Of a stretch of 64,000 nucleotides of DNA, positions 52,974 through 61,811 are shown one piece after another. The stretch covers positions 59,246 to 123,245 of the forward strand of contig JAFIEZ010000019.1 in the NCBI GenBank assembly GCA_020832235.1, written 5' to 3'. The notes under the pieces are model-generated. The model was given only the letters and a program-made list of their open reading frames with translations, did not search any database and was not told the origin of the DNA. The stretch comes from Bacteroidota bacterium (GTDB taxonomy: Bacteria; Bacteroidota; Rhodothermia; Balneolales; HLUCCA01). Position 1 is the stretch's first letter. The number at the start of each line of letters is the position of its first letter. The position numbers and the translations under genes were made by a program.

Positions 52974-55900
52974 CTACTGTTTTAGAAATTCCAATACAGC
53001 TTCAAGTACTTCTTTTCGCTGTGATTCGCCATTAATGGTTTCAAAGGGAAACCCAAAAGTTACAACACGATGTATTCCTTTGTATCCTACTGCTGCACTG
53101 AATTCGGTTTCAGCGTAGCGCATCAACGTTAGGCTGCCTTGCCTTGAGGGACCTATAGCATCGGGAGCATCAACTCGATACATATATCTGCTATACTCCG
53201 TGTTAAAATCTAAACCCCGAGGCAGGAATACATCATTCCCTTGCAGAGAAGCTTGCAGAGTTGTGCCAGTTCCGCCGTCGTTAACCGAGGAAACTTTACC
53301 GGAATCTTCGGTAAAAGGTGTCATTGGTGCCCCAAAAACGCGGCCACTTTTGGAGGCATAATTTGTAATGTGTTCGTAGCCAAGTATATCGGAAGCGAAT
53401 GCAATTACGGAAGAGTCGGGTTGTGGCCTGTGAACTAAGTCTGTACCGACATGAGCTCCCGATATAAAAATACCCCCACCGGAGGACGCTACACCTGAAA
53501 GAAAAGTCCTCATGCCCTCGGAGTAAATTCCATATCTGAGCCCGTTTCGCTCTTCAGCGAATGGATTGATAGATGGAGTTTGACGCTGTTTACCTAGAAT
53601 CACGGCAACCAGAGGATATATTGACGGGTGAACTAACCCATCGTTAATTGCTGCTTCACTTACGGTTGCTACACTAAAACCTAATTGACTGAATGCTTTC
53701 GCATAGGTGTATGAAAAGTCTCTGGTATTACCAGCGATTACCTGGGTCTCATAGTCTGCATGCGAGGCTCCGTGACCAGGCCGATCGTCTGAGACCCAGT
53801 CGTCATAAATATCAAAGTTATACTGCTCTCCTGAAAAACCGATATCCAGACCATCGGGAACCCCGGCATCAATAAAGTGGGCAAAGCCGCGGAAGGTCGG
53901 TTCTTTAATAACGGCGGGAGCGGCAACTCGCGTGAATCCATTAACCACAAGAACAGGTCGTTCAGACGCATCCGAAGCAATGGTTACAGCAATTATTTCT
54001 GAAGGCATGGACAAGCCTCCGTCGTTAGCAGCTCTGACTTTAAAACTATAAATCTTACCGGGGAGGAGATCACGTAAAACGATACTCGTGTCAGCTACAG
54101 CTTTGCCATTGTCAAATCCACCGTCATCTAATCGTGTGTACAGTACATATGCTGTAGGTGTTGCTGATGGTTCGAGCGGATCGTGCTGCTGTTTCCAGCG
54201 AAGACGTACCCCATCATCTACAAACTCACTCATCATATGTGTCACAGGCAGCGGTTGTACAACGTAGTCTAACCCGTGCTGATCTGCAATAAACCGTAGC
54301 ATAGACTTATAAATAGATCGACTTACATCAAATCTGAAATGAGGATCCATTGCATATTCTTTGTCGCGAAAGTTCTGATGAGATAGCAGCTCCAGTAAGG
54401 TACTTGGAACATTAGGTCTCATCGACTCGCTGTATCGTGCATTACGAAGAGCGCGCCGAACCCAGGTAGGATCATGCAAAGCACGGATGTCATCTACAAG
54501 TTGAGTTTGCATGATATCGGTAAGGTCTCGGTTGGCCAGCCTCGACATACCATCTGGAAAGTTTGTATTCCCGTCTACATCGCCGATAGTATAGATGGAG
54601 AGGGTGCCAATTACGGTATCATTTCGTGTCACACCGGCATCAGTATGAAACGAAAGTGACAGCTCTATTGGAATTCCTAGTCCAACCGAGCGATCGAGAT
54701 TTGGACCAAATGGCGTACCTCTCAGAAAGTTGACCCATTCCCCGCGCCCCTGGAAATCATCACTATAATCGTTGTTTTCATTCAACTTCCATACAAGTGT
54801 GTCCGGGGCCCCTGTGAATTGCATATGATATCGGGCACCTTCCAGAAACCGCGGGCGCTCCGAAGTTCTTCCATTTCTCTCTACCAATCCCATACCTCCA
54901 CCAAATCGAACAGCGTCGGCACTGATTTTCTTGTCGTACTGAAGGCTTTGATTAGACAATGTAACAGCACCTGATTCGGGGTGCATACCTTCACGAAAGT
55001 GAAAATGCCCCAGGTAAAGCCATGTTCCACCTCCGAGCTGCTGATTTACAGCAAAGCGTGTACTTCCACCGGTGTGATGAACCGTGTAACGGGCATCCGC
55101 TGTGAACTCGCTGCCCGAGGCATAACTGATGTAAACCGCATACTCACCGGTTTCCGGTATATCAGGAATCCAGCTAATCGAAGAAGTTGAAACAGAGTCG
55201 GTGTACGTATACCGCCAAGTCCCCTCTTGGAATGGATTCACATTTCCTAAAAGTGGCAATACTTCGGGAGTAAAGCCTTCATGGGTTCCATCCCGCCAGG
55301 ATTGGTACGGGGAACGTACGGTTTCATGATAACGGCCACCGGATGTGGGCATATCGTTGTCTACGATAACCATATGATGCTGAATATCACGCTCCCGTGG
55401 CACCCATACATGAGCACCGGCCGCCTCCAGCATGGGAATGATATAAGGGATGGTGAAAGCCATTGGAAGCATGTCTTCAGTAGTGTTGAACAATCGTGGT
55501 CGCTGCCATTCCCAGCGCTGCTCTCTGATGTTGTAGTACCAGCCATGGGAATGCCAAAGTGCTACATGTCTGCCATCCAGGCCACTGGCTGCATGCCACG
55601 GATTGTCCAGATTTCGGACCAATGGTACCTTTGTTTCAGCGTGCATTAACGGTCTGCGGAGATGATCAACTTCGGTAACACCTGTTCTGAAGTAGTTTGG
55701 AATGAGGTCGAAAAGATTATACCCCATGGTGTACATCGATATGGTGTATGCTTCAAACTCTGGTGCAAGTTTAGAACGAATGAGGGAGTCGGCAAGTGAT
55801 ATGGTATGAGGTCGGATCGGAAAGTCGGCTAATCGTGGGTTGAAGATAATGTCGATGTGCTTCTCAGGCGTGCTGATGTTAACTTCCGACACCCTCACAA

Positions 55901-56129
55901 ACGGTCTTAGTAGTGGATCGCCTCCAAGCTCGTTTTGTGTTCGGTATTCCAGGTAGAATGCAGATGCTTCCTCGGGTGACATATAAGATACTACCGTCAT
56001 CTCTTCGTCTTCATCTGTAATTACAGGTAAGGTTGTTTTACACGAGACGATAAATAAAAGCAGGAAAAATGGCCATAATAATGGCTTAAATCGGGTAGTA
56101 TGGTTTTTGAATTCGGGCTTTGATTTCAT
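52974..56129 (-). CDS. lipoprotein with split N-acetylmuramoyl-L-alanine amidase, golvesin-like insert and FnIII domain
   Basis: The 1051-residue protein has a lipoprotein signal (LLLFIVSC, acylated Cys30). An Amidase_3-type domain appears in two parts: ALWHSHGWYYN with IPMLEAAGAHVW at about 190-265, and LSLSFHTDAG with LLELLSHQN and the following FRFDVSRSIY helix at about 490-640. Between them, at about 330-420, lies a golvesin C-terminal-like beta domain. A fibronectin type III domain follows at about 645-745, then an alpha/beta domain of about 300 residues of the type found in xanthan lyases. Predicted activity is peptidoglycan amide cleavage in the envelope, with the other domains for binding. 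It heads a three-gene operon. Confidence 0.8.
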   Translation of the reverse strand: MKSKPEFKNHTTRFKPLLWPFFLLLFIVSCKTTLPVITDEDEEMTVVSYMSPEEASAFYLEYRTQNELGGDPLLRPFVRVSEVNISTPEKHIDIIFNPRLADFPIRPHTISLADSLIRSKLAPEFEAYTISMYTMGYNLFDLIPNYFRTGVTEVDHLRRPLMHAETKVPLVRNLDNPWHAASGLDGRHVALWHSHGWYYNIREQRWEWQRPRLFNTTEDMLPMAFTIPYIIPMLEAAGAHVWVPRERDIQHHMVIVDNDMPTSGGRYHETVRSPYQSWRDGTHEGFTPEVLPLLGNVNPFQEGTWRYTYTDSVSTSSISWIPDIPETGEYAVYISYASGSEFTADARYTVHHTGGSTRFAVNQQLGGGTWLYLGHFHFREGMHPESGAVTLSNQSLQYDKKISADAVRFGGGMGLVERNGRTSERPRFLEGARYHMQFTGAPDTLVWKLNENNDYSDDFQGRGEWVNFLRGTPFGPNLDRSVGLGIPIELSLSFHTDAGVTRNDTVIGTLSIYTIGDVDGNTNFPDGMSRLANRDLTDIMQTQLVDDIRALHDPTWVRRALRNARYSESMRPNVPSTLLELLSHQNFRDKEYAMDPHFRFDVSRSIYKSMLRFIADQHGLDYVVQPLPVTHMMSEFVDDGVRLRWKQQHDPLEPSATPTAYVLYTRLDDGGFDNGKAVADTSIVLRDLLPGKIYSFKVRAANDGGLSMPSEIIAVTIASDASERPVLVVNGFTRVAAPAVIKEPTFRGFAHFIDAGVPDGLDIGFSGEQYNFDIYDDWVSDDRPGHGASHADYETQVIAGNTRDFSYTYAKAFSQLGFSVATVSEAAINDGLVHPSIYPLVAVILGKQRQTPSINPFAEERNGLRYGIYSEGMRTFLSGVASSGGGIFISGAHVGTDLVHRPQPDSSVIAFASDILGYEHITNYASKSGRVFGAPMTPFTEDSGKVSSVNDGGTGTTLQASLQGNDVFLPRGLDFNTEYSRYMYRVDAPDAIGPSRQGSLTLMRYAETEFSAAVGYKGIHRVVTFGFPFETINGESQRKEVLEAVLEFLKQ

Positions 56130-56460
56130 GTCAACAAGTTAAAACACATGGGAAATTGAATGCTTGTAAGTCATATTTGATATGTATTAGAACGCGAAAC
56201 CGCGTAGTAAGATACTTTCTTGCAAGCGTTGGTAGATGATTATGCAATATCGAGAAAAATCGGGCAAATAATTTGTAAAATTCAACCTCCTGCAGCGCAA
56301 AATCAATTCTCATTTGGTTTAAAAGCCAGATATTTTACTGTATATTGAGTCTTAACGATAACAGTCAGTTTGACGAGTTACGTAAACTTTAGTTATTATT
56401 AGTGTTTACGCTCGGATGCACTTAATTTAAAATTTGTCTCTCACTCTTCGATAGCCCCTC
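56130..56460. other. 331-bp divergent spacer between two envelope hydrolase genes
   Basis: No gene, repeat or terminator is convincing here. A minus-strand frame of 60 codons lies in it but has no family features. Both flanking genes read outward, so both promoters should be in this AT-rich stretch; I could not place them. Confidence 0.5.
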
Positions 56461-57798
56461 ATGACGAATAAAGGATTTTTACTTCATTTATGTTGCTTTG
56501 CAATATCCCTTAGTCTGATATCATGCATAAATGAAACGAAACCTGTAAAAGATATGGTAGAGCCTTCTTTTCAACAGGTTGAGTATGTAGCAGAGCCAAA
56601 TTTAGATGTATTTGGGATACCATCAGATGAGTTCGAAACTGTGCGAAGACCAATCCGAAGAAACGAAAACCTGGCTACAATATTCACCGGTGTAAACATT
56701 CCTGCCGATAGAGTTCACCGACTGATGCAAAGCTCCAGAGATGTTTTTGACGTGCGTCGTATAATGGCTGGAAGACCACTCTACTTGTATTACGCATCCG
56801 ATAACACGGAATCCCCCGAGTTTATCGTCTACGAGCAAAACTTGAGTGAATTTATTGTTTTCGATGTGGTTAATGAAGCTGTTTTTACCGGGAATAAGGA
56901 AGTGACTCGCAAAATGCGGACCATAGAGGGTGTTATCGAAAGCTCTTTATATAACACACTTATTGCTCAAGGTGCTTCGGCACAAATGGCGAACGCACTT
57001 TCTGAAGTTTTTGCCTGGCAAATCGATTTCTATCGAATACAGCGCGGGGATGCATTCAGAGTTAAATATGAAGAAAATGTTATCGATGGTACACCGACGA
57101 GCATACATCGAATTCACGCAGCATATTTCAGACATTTCGGCCGCGACTATTATGCCATCTACTTCAAGGGGGAAAATGAAGAGTTTGGTAATTACTATGA
57201 TTTGCAGGGTGAGTCTATGAGAAAGGCATTTCTAAGAGCTCCGCTTGAGTATACACGCATAAGCTCACGGTTCACAAATAGACGGTTCCATCCGGTTTTA
57301 AGGCGAAATATGCCACACCACGGAACAGATTATGCCGCTCCTGTAGGTACTCCAATCAGAGCTACCGGAGACGGGGTTGTTATACGAGCATCATTTGATA
57401 ACAACAATGGTAATTATGTTCGTATTCGACACAATTCTACGTATGAATCAGGGTATTTGCACATGTCGCGAATAGCAACCGGAGTACGCCCGGGAGCTAC
57501 TGTGAAACAGGGACAGGTAATTGGCTACGTTGGCCAAACTGGTCTGGCAACGGGCCCTCACCTATGTTATCGCTTTTGGGTAAATGGCCGGCCGGCCGAC
57601 CCGCATCGCATCGAATTCCCTTCGGCCAATCCCATTGAAGTGGAAAACAGAGCTGCATTTAATATCCACAGAACTCAGATGTTTGCTTATTTGTCTCGAC
57701 CGAATACTGCAGATCGACCTGGAGCATGGAGTATTATTGCCGTTGATGATATTACTGCCCACATTCCTGAAAGACCTCTGATCCTGTCTAACAGATAG
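56461..57798 (+). CDS. lipoprotein M23 peptidase with HxC zinc motif
   Basis: The 445-residue protein starts with a lipoprotein signal (LSLISC, Cys22). Residues of about 60-260 form an N-terminal domain with the VNIPADRVHRL and MRTIEGVIESSLYNTL segments typical of Bacteroidota M23 proteins. The M23 domain at about 270-390 has His286 and Asp290 in HHGTD and His334 in YLHM. The usual final HxH motif is HLC (His367, Cys369), so a cysteine stands in place of one zinc ligand. I recall such HLCYRF forms in this phylum. It should cut peptidoglycan peptides at the cell surface. Confidence 0.87.
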   Translation: MTNKGFLLHLCCFAISLSLISCINETKPVKDMVEPSFQQVEYVAEPNLDVFGIPSDEFETVRRPIRRNENLATIFTGVNIPADRVHRLMQSSRDVFDVRRIMAGRPLYLYYASDNTESPEFIVYEQNLSEFIVFDVVNEAVFTGNKEVTRKMRTIEGVIESSLYNTLIAQGASAQMANALSEVFAWQIDFYRIQRGDAFRVKYEENVIDGTPTSIHRIHAAYFRHFGRDYYAIYFKGENEEFGNYYDLQGESMRKAFLRAPLEYTRISSRFTNRRFHPVLRRNMPHHGTDYAAPVGTPIRATGDGVVIRASFDNNNGNYVRIRHNSTYESGYLHMSRIATGVRPGATVKQGQVIGYVGQTGLATGPHLCYRFWVNGRPADPHRIEFPSANPIEVENRAAFNIHRTQMFAYLSRPNTADRPGAWSIIAVDDITAHIPERPLILSNR

Positions 57799-57957
57799 CA
57801 TTTTTGCTATCGGCGATGTGCGCTGATCATACTATCTGTAGACTTTACTCTGATACTAATTTGATCAAACTGGCTAGATACTAATTATTTTGTTTATTCC
57901 CATACAATAGCCACCCTCTTCTTACACAGCCTGGGGTACGCAAAAATCTCGCACGCA

Positions 57958-59283
57958 TTATTCGTCCAAGGCTAATACCGTACCAAATAGATCAAAGGCT
58001 TCTGCATCTGTAATTTCAGCCGTGTAAAAGGAACCCGTTTTTAGCTCTGCCAAGTTAAATCCAGCAACAGCAGAATCAAGTACAACCTCATTATCAACTT
58101 CCGGAGCATCCCATATTGTTCGACCCCACGCTGTACCATTTTCGATACGATCAATCAGTACGCGCTGCTTTGTTCCGACAAGAGTTGTATTTTTCTCAAG
58201 ACTTATTTTTTCTTGAGCAGCCATCAGCTCACGTACTCTTCTTTGTTTTTCCTTAACAGGAACAGGATCTCCTAGAGGGAAAGCTGTAGTGGCGTCTTCC
58301 TGCGAATACATAAAACAGCCTAGTCTGTCAAATTTTACGGTTTCGATAAAATCAACAAGATCTTCAAAGTGTTCTCTTGTCTCATTGGGATAGCCAACGA
58401 TCATGGTAGTACGTAAACGAATACCCGGTACTTCAGAGCGTATTTCTGATATGAGATCTTCAAGTCGGTTTCGGGTTACCCCTCTGCGCATAGACTTCAG
58501 TACCTCGGTGCTTCCATGTTGTAGTGGCATATCTATATATGAGCAAATATTTTCCCGCTCACGAATTACTGGTAAAATATGTGATGGAAATTTTGCAGGA
58601 TAAGCGTAAAGAAGCCGAATCCAGTCAAATCCAACATCAGACAGCCGTAGAAGTAGCTCATCAAGACAACGCTTCCCATAAAGATCGAGGCCATAATATG
58701 TGGTATCCTGACCAATAACAATGAGTTCACGGACTCCCTTGGCACGTAACATTTCAGCTTCTTTTATCAACTGCTCCATAGGAGTTGATTTGTGTCCGCC
58801 CCGCATCAAAGGTATAGCACAAAAAGAGCACGGGTTATCACAACCCTCAGAAATCTTTAAGTACGCAAAGTGACGTGGAGTAGAAAGTGATCGTTCACCA
58901 AGAAGCTCTTTTTTAAAATCTCCACCTAAAGCATTAAGTACCTCTGGAATAGAGGTATGACTGCTGCCAAAATAAGCATCAACCTCCGGTATATCAGCTT
59001 TTAGCTCACTTGCGTAACGATCAGAAAGACAGCCCATAACCATGAGTCGATCAAGTTTGCCTTGTTCTTTCAGATCTACCCCCGACAGAATATGGTCAAT
59101 AGACTCCTGTTTGGCAGCATCTATAAACCCACATGTGTTTATAAGAAGCGTATCGGCCTGCTCTACATGATCTACAATGATAAAGTCATTGGCTCTTGCC
59201 TGAGCGGCAAAAGCCTCCGAATCAACCGTATTTTTGCTGCAGCCAAGCGTGTCAATATAAATTTTCGGGAGTCTGGTTTTCAT
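57958..59283 (-). CDS. rimO: ribosomal protein S12 methylthiotransferase RimO
   Basis: RimO adds a methylthio group to Asp89 of ribosomal protein S12. The 441-residue protein has the UPF0004 domain with Cys15, Cys51 and Cys85 for one 4Fe-4S cluster, the radical SAM motif GCDNPCSFC (Cys148, Cys152, Cys155) for the second, and a C-terminal TRAM domain. The radical SAM segment and length fit RimO better than MiaB. The gene converges with the M23 lipoprotein gene across 159 bp. Confidence 0.95.
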   Translation of the reverse strand: MKTRLPKIYIDTLGCSKNTVDSEAFAAQARANDFIIVDHVEQADTLLINTCGFIDAAKQESIDHILSGVDLKEQGKLDRLMVMGCLSDRYASELKADIPEVDAYFGSSHTSIPEVLNALGGDFKKELLGERSLSTPRHFAYLKISEGCDNPCSFCAIPLMRGGHKSTPMEQLIKEAEMLRAKGVRELIVIGQDTTYYGLDLYGKRCLDELLLRLSDVGFDWIRLLYAYPAKFPSHILPVIRERENICSYIDMPLQHGSTEVLKSMRRGVTRNRLEDLISEIRSEVPGIRLRTTMIVGYPNETREHFEDLVDFIETVKFDRLGCFMYSQEDATTAFPLGDPVPVKEKQRRVRELMAAQEKISLEKNTTLVGTKQRVLIDRIENGTAWGRTIWDAPEVDNEVVLDSAVAGFNLAELKTGSFYTAEITDAEAFDLFGTVLALDE

Positions 59284-59537
59284 CTAGATTTTATTGAAGG
59301 ATTTGAAAGTCAAGTATTAAATTAAGGATTATCTGCTTAAATGTGTTTTTTTTAAAAAGTCACACTAAGTACTATAATTCGTACAGTTTCTATGATGCAT
59401 AATATTTCTAAATCTCATATAACATTATGATTACTACTTTAATACAAGTTACCTGCTAATTTTGATTCATCTCTTTAATCTTGTATTCTAGAGACTGTAA
59501 AACAAATTAGAATCAAACTATAATTCATCATATATAA

Positions 59538-60215
59538 ATGCGAAACGTCATTTTTGCTCTAACAATAGCTTTGGGCTTAATCATACCATCTCTTGCTCAA
59601 TCTCAGGCACTCAAAGTTGCAGCCGGAAATACCTTAATCGGAACCGCTAACGGAGCCCTGATTGGTTTGAGTGTAATGGGATTGCAAAACTCCAGTGACA
59701 TCACACCTATCCGATTTGGAGTTGGAGCAGGGACATTATTCGGTCTTGGAGTTGGCATTTACGATGTATCCAGACTTGATGGACTTGGCATGTACTACGT
59801 CGACGGGTTATTTAACTCATCTGAATACTCCGCATTAATTGTCTTACTAGATACGGGTTACGGAACCGTTACAGGTGCAATACTAGGTATGGCCATCGGG
59901 CTTATGGCTAACGAAAATATCTTAACCTTCATGCAATATGGGGCTAGTGCGGGGGCCATTGCCGGATTTACTTTTGGGCTGGTAGACGCTTTTTACCTTA
60001 GTAGTACGCCATCTTTTCATGTTCAATCTGAGTCTTTGATAAATAAACCTGTTGAAGGGCTTGTTTCACTGAACTACAAAAGAAACACGTCTACCACAGT
60101 AGATATTGGGCTTATTCATCCTCAAATAGCTGGCATCCCTTCTTTCCGAAATGAAGCAATGCACTTGAGCTATGAGCCTACTTTGCAGCTTATGCATCTT
60201 AGAATTGGCTTTTAA
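59538..60215 (+). CDS. small exported glycine-rich protein, unknown
   Basis: This 225-residue protein has a signal peptide (residues 1-22, ending AQSQA). The mature part alternates glycine-rich hydrophobic stretches such as IGTANGALIGLSVMGL and AILGMAIGLMANEN, a pattern like glycine-zipper membrane proteins. It ends with a short beta-like tail. I recognise no family. It stands alone between rimO (divergent) and the convergent SGNH gene. Confidence 0.75.
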   Translation: MRNVIFALTIALGLIIPSLAQSQALKVAAGNTLIGTANGALIGLSVMGLQNSSDITPIRFGVGAGTLFGLGVGIYDVSRLDGLGMYYVDGLFNSSEYSALIVLLDTGYGTVTGAILGMAIGLMANENILTFMQYGASAGAIAGFTFGLVDAFYLSSTPSFHVQSESLINKPVEGLVSLNYKRNTSTTVDIGLIHPQIAGIPSFRNEAMHLSYEPTLQLMHLRIGF

Positions 60216-60226
60216 GGGTCTCGTTA

Positions 60227-61066
60227 TCAAAACATCCGGAGAAACCATTTAACCGTTTGAATATGACCAGCGAGTGACGGATGAAAACCATCAGGAAGAT
60301 AATGCCAGGCGTCGACTTCAGGAGAACCGAATCGTTTCCCGAATGGGTCTGATATATACCCGTTCTTACCAGCAATTATCTGACGGTACTGACTAAGATC
60401 ATCTTCTTTGATAATTCCACTGAACAGAGGCATATCCTCCATTAACTCTGTAAGCGGTGGTGGTGGAGTTACCCATATTATAGGATTTTTAGTAACCTCA
60501 GACACCATACTTTCAATCGATGAAATATTCTCGTAAAAATCAGCCAATGACACCAAAGTGCGAGTACCTGTTGCGTGTAACCTTTGCGCGTCTAGTGATC
60601 CTAATGCTACTATTACCCAATCTGGTTGATGTAGAGCTAAATCTCTGTCAGCTCTTCTAAGGGCATCTAATGACGTGCTGTCATAAACAGCTTGATTTAA
60701 AATTCTAAAATTGGCGTCATCAACACCTATTTCAAGGAGGTAACGTAAAATTTCGAACCATCCTTGTAAATCATCTGTGAGGGAGTCGCCAATTACCATG
60801 ATGGTGTCATCTTTACTGAACGGAATTTGCTCTAATCCGTCTAGTATTTCTTGCTCTTTTAGCAAGTCAAGTGCAGCGTCTTTAACTGTTTTTTTAAAAC
60901 TATTTCTCAATTTTGATAGTTCTTCAGACTCAATTCCGATAAAAGCTGCGTGTCCACTAATTGTTTTTGCACCTGGAAGATAGGGGTGCTGTTTTTCAAG
61001 ATTTAGATAAGGTAACAGATAGTTTTTTATAGCTGCCAGCTCTAATTCTTTTGATTTTTTTTTCAT
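60227..61066 (-). CDS. SGNH/GDSL-family hydrolase
   Basis: This 279-residue protein has a GDSL-type lipase/esterase fold: VIGDSLTDDL with the Ser95 nucleophile, WVIVALGSLDAQR in the middle, and PDGFHPSLAGH with Asp259 and His262. The third block has Gly-Ser-Leu-Asp rather than the usual Gly-x-Asn-Asp, so the oxyanion Asn may be missing. No signal peptide is present. It follows the sirtuin gene by 8 bp on the same strand. Confidence 0.85.
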   Translation of the reverse strand: MKKKSKELELAAIKNYLLPYLNLEKQHPYLPGAKTISGHAAFIGIESEELSKLRNSFKKTVKDAALDLLKEQEILDGLEQIPFSKDDTIMVIGDSLTDDLQGWFEILRYLLEIGVDDANFRILNQAVYDSTSLDALRRADRDLALHQPDWVIVALGSLDAQRLHATGTRTLVSLADFYENISSIESMVSEVTKNPIIWVTPPPPLTELMEDMPLFSGIIKEDDLSQYRQIIAGKNGYISDPFGKRFGSPEVDAWHYLPDGFHPSLAGHIQTVKWFLRMF

Positions 61067-61074
61067 GTAATTAA

Positions 61075-61779
61075 TTATATCGTACTAAAGAAGCCACTAT
61101 TCTCCAGCTCTTTAATGGCCATATCTATTCCTGCAGAGGCCTTTTGTTTGAATTGTTTGTAATGGGCAGCGTACATCGGATGTACATCGGATGGATCGAT
61201 AACATAGATAGCAACATTTTTTCTCACATAGTCTAGCAGACTTGCGGCTGGATAAACCGTTAGTGATGTGCCTATCACTATAAATAAATCTGCTGATTTT
61301 ACGAGATTTATAGCTGGTAACATGTTCGGGACTTCTTCACCAAACCATACAATATCTGGTCGAAGCTGATGTCCATCAGGGCATAAATCACCAATCCTAA
61401 TGTCATCTGACCCAATATCTATGTTATAGCGTTCGTTGAATTCACTTTTTGCTCTGTCTAGTCTACCGTGTAGATGTAAAACGTTGGAACTGCCGGCCCG
61501 TTCATGTAATGAATCAACATTTTGCGTGATAATTGAAACATTAGCTTTCATCTCCAGGCTAGCAAGTGCTACGTGAGCGCCATTCGGTTCAGCATTGAAC
61601 GCCTCTTTTCTACGTATGTTGTAAAAATTGAGTACCTTTTCTTTGTCAGCTGTCCAGGCATGTATTAATGCGACTTCCTCAATTGCATAGTCGTCCCAAA
61701 GTCCACCTTTATCTCTAAATGTAGACAAACCGCTTTCCGCACTAATTCCAGCACCAGTAAGTACTACAATATGTTTCAA
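61075..61779 (-). CDS. NAD-dependent protein deacylase (class III sirtuin) lacking zinc cysteines
   Basis: This 234-residue sirtuin starts at TTG 61779. It carries GAGISAESGLSTFRDKGGLW, TQNVDSLHERAG and catalytic His104 in LHLHGRLDR. The YNIR motif near residue 53 (Tyr53, Arg56) matches the YxxR that favours succinyl or malonyl lysines in SIRT5 and CobB. Between His104 and the WFGE block only one cysteine (Cys133) remains of the usual four, so the zinc ribbon is degenerate. It lies between an acyl-CoA dehydrogenase and an SGNH gene on the same strand. Confidence 0.9.
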   Translation of the reverse strand: MKHIVVLTGAGISAESGLSTFRDKGGLWDDYAIEEVALIHAWTADKEKVLNFYNIRRKEAFNAEPNGAHVALASLEMKANVSIITQNVDSLHERAGSSNVLHLHGRLDRAKSEFNERYNIDIGSDDIRIGDLCPDGHQLRPDIVWFGEEVPNMLPAINLVKSADLFIVIGTSLTVYPAASLLDYVRKNVAIYVIDPSDVHPMYAAHYKQFKQKASAGIDMAIKELENSGFFSTI

Positions 61780-61811
61780 CTATGGGTAAGGATTAAATAA
61801 GAAATCGTTAG

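Noticed and set aside
57794..57811. Small hairpin gatagca/tgctatc at the end of the M23 lipoprotein gene as a terminator
   Set aside because: The stem is only 7 bp, overlaps the stop codon and has no T-run after it.
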